From: Desulfitobacterium sp050251735
GTDB taxonomy: Bacteria; Bacillota; Desulfitobacteriia; Desulfitobacteriales; Desulfitobacteriaceae
NCBI GenBank assembly: GCA_050251735.1
Contig: JBFWMF010000004.1
Span: forward strand, 62,001-126,000
DNA: 64,000 nt
Reading direction: 5' to 3'
Shown here: positions 61,858-64,000 of the stretch, piece by piece
Layout of the letters: each line of letters opens with the position of its first letter
Numbering within the stretch: the first letter of the stretch is position 1
Position numbers and translations under genes: made by a program
Notes under the pieces: model-generated
What the model saw: only the letters and a program-made list of their open reading frames with translations
What the model was told of the DNA's origin: nothing
Databases searched by the model: none

Positions 61858-63138
61858 CTATGCCTGTTCGACGAGGAAGTTTACCGTTTTTTCGGAAACT
61901 AAGCTCTGACGATACATGCCCATCTCACCACGTGCCATGAGGGCCTGTTTCAAATTTTCCGGACTGGTCTGATAGCGTTCTGAGAGTTTTGCTAATTCAC
62001 TATTAACTTCTTCCTCGGATACTTCAATTCCTTCTGCCTTAGCAATTGCTTCTAGAACGAGTTCACTTTTAACATTCTCTGCAGCTTGAGGGCGTACATT
62101 TTCCTTCAAAGCATCCATACTGGTACCCGTATACTGACAATAGGTTTCTAGGTCCAGTCCTTGATAAGAAAGATTTTGCGCCATATCATCGAGCATCATA
62201 CCAATACGATTATCTATCATAGCTGTTGGAATCTCGACGCTTGCATTGTCTACGGCCTTAGCAACGATCGCGTTTTTGTATTCCATTTCTGCACGTTGTT
62301 CTGCCGCTTTCATCAGTTTGTCTCTTAAATCTGCTTTCAATTCATCAAGAGTCTCAAATTCGCTAATATCCTTGGCGAACTCATCATCCAAAGCAGCGAG
62401 CTCTTTTCTCTTAATTCTGTTGACTTTAACCTTAAACAATGCATCCTTACCTTTAAGGTCTTCAACATGATATTCATCAGGGAAGCGAACGTTGACATCA
62501 ACTTCCTGTCCAATTTGCGCCCCGATTAATTGATCTTCAAAACCTGGGATAAATGAATTAGATCCGATGACTAAATCATAACCTTCAGCAGTTCCTCCGT
62601 CAAAAAGAACTCCGTCGACGGAACCAGAAAAGTCAATATTGGCATTATCTTTGTCTTGAACAGATCCCTCTTCAAGATTAAGTACCTTAGCATGCTGATC
62701 TTGCTTGCGGGCTAGATCTTGCTCTACTTCTTCATCAGTCACCGTAGCAGCTAATTTTTCGACTTTTAAATCCTTATAGTCTCCCAGTTCTACTTCAGGT
62801 TTCACAGTAACCTTAGCTTTAAAAATCAGATCCTGGCCATCATCCATTTGGACAAGTTCGATTTCCGGACGATCGACCGGCTCGATACCCGCTTCATCTA
62901 AAGCCTTCATGTACTCCGCACCAAGAATATCATCCGCAGCATCATTATAGAGTGCGGCAGTTCCTACGAAGCGTTCAACCATCATACGTGGCGCTTTCCC
63001 TTTACGGAATCCCGGAACATTCACTTTGTTAGCTAATGCTTTGGCAGCCTTATTTACTGCTGCGCTAAATACTTTCGCATCGACGGTTACTTCAAGCTCG
63101 ACTGTATTTTTTTCTATTTTCTCCATTTTTACTGACAT
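61858..63138 (-). CDS. tig: Trigger factor, ribosome-bound peptidyl-prolyl isomerase chaperone
   Basis: First chaperone to meet nascent chains. Ribosome-binding signature VPGFRKGKAPRMMVE (about residues 40-54), a central FKBP-type PPIase domain (SGSVDGVLFDGGTAEGYDLV, IGSNSFIPGFEDQLIG), and the helical C-terminal arms. 426 residues. AGGGGGAG lies eight bases before the ATG. First gene of the local tig-clpX-lonB-lonA protein-quality group. Confidence 0.97.
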   Translation of the reverse strand: MSVKMEKIEKNTVELEVTVDAKVFSAAVNKAAKALANKVNVPGFRKGKAPRMMVERFVGTAALYNDAADDILGAEYMKALDEAGIEPVDRPEIELVQMDDGQDLIFKAKVTVKPEVELGDYKDLKVEKLAATVTDEEVEQDLARKQDQHAKVLNLEEGSVQDKDNANIDFSGSVDGVLFDGGTAEGYDLVIGSNSFIPGFEDQLIGAQIGQEVDVNVRFPDEYHVEDLKGKDALFKVKVNRIKRKELAALDDEFAKDISEFETLDELKADLRDKLMKAAEQRAEMEYKNAIVAKAVDNASVEIPTAMIDNRIGMMLDDMAQNLSYQGLDLETYCQYTGTSMDALKENVRPQAAENVKSELVLEAIAKAEGIEVSEEEVNSELAKLSERYQTSPENLKQALMARGEMGMYRQSLVSEKTVNFLVEQA

Positions 63139-63276
63139 TTACTGTGCTCCCCCTTAATACTTCCTTTGGAAAAACCAATTCATCCTCATGCTAAAACTAG
63201 TTTGTCCGAAATTTTCTAGAGGCAAACTTGACATTTTTCGTCATTTGTTGCCTACTCCTGCTTTTCAAACAAGTGC

Positions 63277-63302
63277 TAAAAGGGGAACCTTGCGTTCCCC
63301 TT
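63277..63302 (-). terminator. Terminator of the glycosyltransferase gene
   Basis: Nine-base perfect stem AAGGGGAAC/GTTCCCCTT with TTTTAGC after it on the minus strand, about 150 bp beyond the gene at 63454. The 315-bp gap 63139-63453 otherwise shows no gene, and no promoter I can assign for tig. Confidence 0.75.
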
Positions 63303-63453
63303 CAAAGCATGGTTTCAAATAAAAAAACTTGCTTCAGATGGACTTATCCAAAGGTACTAATTACAAATTTCCTGACCATTCTACCAGACAGTATGCCTAA
63401 AATCAAGTTATCAAGGCTTCAAAGCCTCATTTTAAAAAGTATACATCATTTTA

Positions 63454-64000
63454 TTAGAGTATAGCAAGGATATGTTCAACGGCCCTTTCACTTGCATGAC
63501 CCGGCAAAGCATTGGCGGCAGCTTTACGCATGCTCACAACCTCCTCCGGATGACTAAGCAGATGGGTGATGGTTTCCTCAAGCTCCTCCTCAGTTTTAGC
63601 CAATTTGGCGGCACCAATCCTCTCTAAGAAGTGTGCATTTTCAGATTCTTGACCAGGGATAGGCTTAAAGATTACCATGGGCAGCTTTTTCGTTAGAGAT
63701 TCGGAAACTGTAAGACCCCCGGCCTTGGTAATAATTAAATCGGCGACACTCATCAGCTCCTCGACGTTCTTGATATAGCCATAACAAATCATTGGATTAC
63801 GCCCTTCAAGACCTTCGAGGGTACGATAAAGCTTTTCATCCCGTCCGCAGACGACCAATATCTGCAATGATACCTCAGAATTCAAGAGCAACTTACATAT
63901 TTGTTTTGAACCACCTAATACCCCATAGGCTCCCCCCATGACGAGTACAGTGGGTCGAATCGGTTTGATATTCAGCCGCTGGGTCACTTCTTCTCGGTTA
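63454..64000 (-). CDS. MurG/UgtP-type glycosyltransferase, C-terminal part, cut by window edge
   Basis: GT28-type C-terminal domain: VLVMGGAYGVLGG at the start of the fold, VVCGRDEKLYRTLE, and the nucleotide-sugar motif LIITKAGGLTVSESL, then KPIPGQESENAHFL. An internal GTG at 63987 could look like a start, but the frame stays open to the edge (REEVTQRL continues the typical linker). This is therefore the C-terminal half of a ~380-residue protein. Closest types by eye are diacylglycerol glucosyltransferase (UgtP) and MGDG synthase, which make membrane glycolipids. MurG is less likely given the PGQESENA motif. Confidence 0.8.
   Translation of the reverse strand, partial: NREEVTQRLNIKPIRPTVLVMGGAYGVLGGSKQICKLLLNSEVSLQILVVCGRDEKLYRTLEGLEGRNPMICYGYIKNVEELMSVADLIITKAGGLTVSESLTKKLPMVIFKPIPGQESENAHFLERIGAAKLAKTEEELEETITHLLSHPEEVVSMRKAAANALPGHASERAVEHILAIL

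Overview
The window reads as a contiguous piece of the chromosome of a low-to-mid-GC, endospore-forming, anaerobic Firmicute. The sporulation genes (spoIIP, a Spo0B-like gene, a spoIVFA/spoIVFB-like pair), the HrcA/CIRCE heat-shock operon, two T-box leaders, Rex and the protein sequences best suit the Desulfitobacterium group (Peptococcaceae/Desulfitobacteriaceae). That placement is inference; no rRNA or other marker in the window fixes it. Nearly every gene is on the minus strand, so transcription runs from high to low coordinates. Only rpsT, a chemotaxis-type receptor and a LysM-ferritin gene are on the plus strand. I see no tRNA, rRNA, CRISPR array, prophage or transposase gene.

Layout from left to right: the start of dnaK with grpE and hrcA behind a perfect CIRCE operator; hemW, lepA and a short sensor-kinase fragment; murJ and spoIIP; a holin-like membrane protein; rpsT; holA, comEC and comEA; leuS with its T-box; the rsfS-yqeK-RRM-nadD-yhbY-obgE-spo0B-rpmA-prp-rplU ribosome-assembly cluster, preceded by RNase G and two radical-SAM genes; spoIVFB and spoIVFA-like genes; rodA, minE, minD and minC; the PBP2-mreD-mreC-mreB-radC-maf cell-shape cluster; aspartase and Rex; a SPOR-domain protein; a Pit-type phosphate transporter with its DUF47 partner behind a Pho-box-like promoter; folC and valS (T-box); a group of lone genes (MCP, membrane GltB-like protein, TIGR04086 protein, LysM-ferritin, Ca2+/cation antiporter); then engB, lonA, lonB, clpX, tig and the C-terminal part of a MurG/UgtP-like glycosyltransferase. 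Functionally this is a housekeeping block for protein folding and turnover, ribosome assembly, cell division and shape, sporulation and DNA uptake.

The most unusual content is in the intergenic regions. Four copies of a 216-218 nt element (14393-14608, 34234-34451, 45965-46181, 46348-46565) share one nested fold. Most helices differ in sequence between copies but stay paired: five perfectly, a sixth (P5) with a single mismatch in one copy. This is the signature of selection on RNA (or hairpin DNA) structure. A larger, divergent relative (core 34659-34911) sits in a 1 kb gap between mreD and PBP2 and keeps the core hairpin and the neighbouring motif, with its own compensatory changes. I recognise no named RNA family in it. 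A separate perfect 58-bp palindrome lies between clpX and lonB.
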